Shown here in pieces: positions 63,117 to 64,000 of a stretch of 64,000 bases of DNA (positions within the stretch are counted from its first letter, which is position 1; every line of letters begins with the position of its first letter). The stretch comes from Paraburkholderia sp. (lineage in GTDB: Bacteria > Pseudomonadota > Gammaproteobacteria > Burkholderiales > Burkholderiaceae). The stretch spans positions 62,001 through 126,000 of the forward strand of contig NZ_SCRP01000012.1 of NCBI RefSeq assembly GCF_004298475.1, read 5' to 3'. Under the pieces are notes generated by a model. That model was not told where the DNA came from, searched no databases, and saw only the letters and a program-made list of their open reading frames with translations. The position numbers and the translations under genes are program-made.

Positions 63117-64000
63117 ATGGCCAGAATTCATATCGCCAGCCCGGCACTGCGCAGCGCCAACAACGGCAACTGGCAGACTGCTCACCGCTGGTTCCAGTTC
63201 CTGCAAACAGCCTGCGACGTGACGCTCGGCGCCGAATGGCCGCCGGAAGATCATCGGCACGCGCCGCCCGACTGTCTGATTGCACTGCACGCCCGGCGCT
63301 CGGCGCCGTCTATCGCGCGGTTCGCCGACGCCTGTCGGGATCGTCCGCTCGTGGTCGTGCTGACGGGCACCGATCTCTATCGCGATATCCATGTCGATGC
63401 AGCCGCGCGACGCTCGCTCGATCTTGCCACGCATCTGGTCGTGCTGCAGGAGGAAGGGCTCGCTGAAATGACGGCTGCGCATCGCGCGAAATGCCGTGTG
63501 ATCTATCAGTCTGCTCCCGCGCACCAGCACGATGTTGCCGCCACGCGCAAAAGGCGAACGTTCGACGTCGTGCTGGTCGGCCATATGCGCGCGGAGAAGG
63601 ACCCGCAAACCCCCATGCGTGCGCTCGACTGGCTGCCGGACGATTCGCCGGTCCGGCTGATTCATATCGGCCAGGCGCTTGCGGACGAGTATCGGCTCGC
63701 GGCGCAGGCCTTGCAAGCACGGGCATGGCCCACGGTTGCGCGCTACGTCTGGTACGCGGGACTGCCGCACGCGGCGACGCTGCGGCACATTGCCAGCGCT
63801 CAGGCGATGATCATTTCGAGCATCATGGAAGGCGGGGCCAACGTGATCATCGAAGCGGTGAATGCGGGCGTGCCGGTGCTGGCGAGCCGCATACCCGGCA
63901 ACATCGGCATGCTGGGCCGCGACTACGAGGGTTATTTCCCGGCTGGCGACGACCGGGCGCTGGCCCGGCTGCTCGAACGGGTGAGCAGCGATCGTGATTT
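63117..64000 (+). CDS. senB: Selenosugar synthase SenB (glycosyltransferase), cut by the right edge
   Basis: At least 294 residues of a GT-B glycosyltransferase (TIGR04348-type). It opens IHIASPALRSANNGNWQTAH, with VVVLTGTDLYRDI, VVLVGHMRAEKDPQTPMRAL and the donor region IISSIMEGGANVIIEAVNAG, VPVLASRIPGNIGML. SenB enzymes couple selenophosphate with a UDP-sugar to make a selenosugar for SenA. The ATG at 63117 gives the family N-terminus but has no ribosome-binding site; the preceding bases instead carry the complement of senA's. The start codons of senA and senB are 10 bp apart. Confidence 0.8.
   Translation, partial: MARIHIASPALRSANNGNWQTAHRWFQFLQTACDVTLGAEWPPEDHRHAPPDCLIALHARRSAPSIARFADACRDRPLVVVLTGTDLYRDIHVDAAARRSLDLATHLVVLQEEGLAEMTAAHRAKCRVIYQSAPAHQHDVAATRKRRTFDVVLVGHMRAEKDPQTPMRALDWLPDDSPVRLIHIGQALADEYRLAAQALQARAWPTVARYVWYAGLPHAATLRHIASAQAMIISSIMEGGANVIIEAVNAGVPVLASRIPGNIGMLGRDYEGYFPAGDDRALARLLERVSSDRD

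Overview
The window is a high-GC beta-proteobacterial chromosome segment, most like Paraburkholderia or a close relative in Burkholderiaceae. That placement is an inference from the gene families: a contiguous cepacian-type (bce) exopolysaccharide region, a DUF4148 secreted protein, an AaeXAB-type FUSC efflux operon with a NodT outer-membrane factor, and a senA/senB pair. No rRNA, tRNA, CRISPR array, prophage or intact insertion sequence was seen.

Layout. 1-2.5 kb: the start of a ferredoxin-NADP reductase gene cut by the left edge, a secreted esterase and a stand-alone receiver protein. 2.7-7.1 kb: an ECF sigma factor/NrsF-type anti-sigma pair next to a bufferin operon (bufA peptide, MNIO enzyme, DUF2063 partner, DoxX protein) and a small monooxygenase gene. 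Three sites of the form GTAACC-N16-CG(A/T)A point to one SigF-like regulon here. 7.1-11.6 kb: an alpha-hydroxyketone quorum-sensing locus (CqsA/LqsA synthase, with an LqsR-like regulator and LqsS/CqsS-like kinase on the opposite strand). 11.7-15.7 kb: metabolic and hypothetical genes (hydrolase, thioesterase, EthD-like, ketopantoate reductase, DUF4148). 16.0-18.6 kb: a NarL-type response regulator overlapping its sensor kinase. 18.6-23.9 kb: a five-gene marR-FUSC-DUF1656-HlyD-NodT efflux operon. 24.1-30.5 kb: a HAD phosphatase gene and a complete branched-chain amino acid ABC transporter operon (livJ-H-M-G-F) closed by a very strong terminator. 30.8-32.5 kb: DUF4337, hypothetical and DUF2501 genes.

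33.0-61.0 kb is the exopolysaccharide region. A protein built on a transposase-type DUF4096 DNA-binding domain sits at its edge. Then come manC (reverse strand), bceB-bceK (forward; priming transferase, UDP-glucose dehydrogenase, tyrosine phosphatase, export lipoprotein, tyrosine kinase, glycosyltransferases, polymerase), gmd and an acyltransferase (reverse), a secreted beta-propeller, a flippase and a double glycosyltransferase (forward), another acyltransferase (reverse), and galU. Together these make GDP-mannose, a GDP-6-deoxyhexose precursor, UDP-glucose and UDP-glucuronate. They also assemble a lipid-linked repeat, decorate it with acyl groups, flip it, polymerise it and export it by a Wzx/Wzy route.

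61.2-64.0 kb: an isoprenylcysteine-methyltransferase-like membrane protein, then senA (selenoneine synthase, EgtB family) head to head with senB (selenosugar synthase). Their start codons are only 10 bp apart, and senB runs off the right edge.

The most interesting points are the SigF-type promoter set around the bufferin operon, including one that overlaps the sigma gene's own first ATG; the domesticated-transposase-like protein; the secreted calcium-loop propeller inside the sugar cluster; the possible attenuator before bceB; and the head-to-head sen genes.
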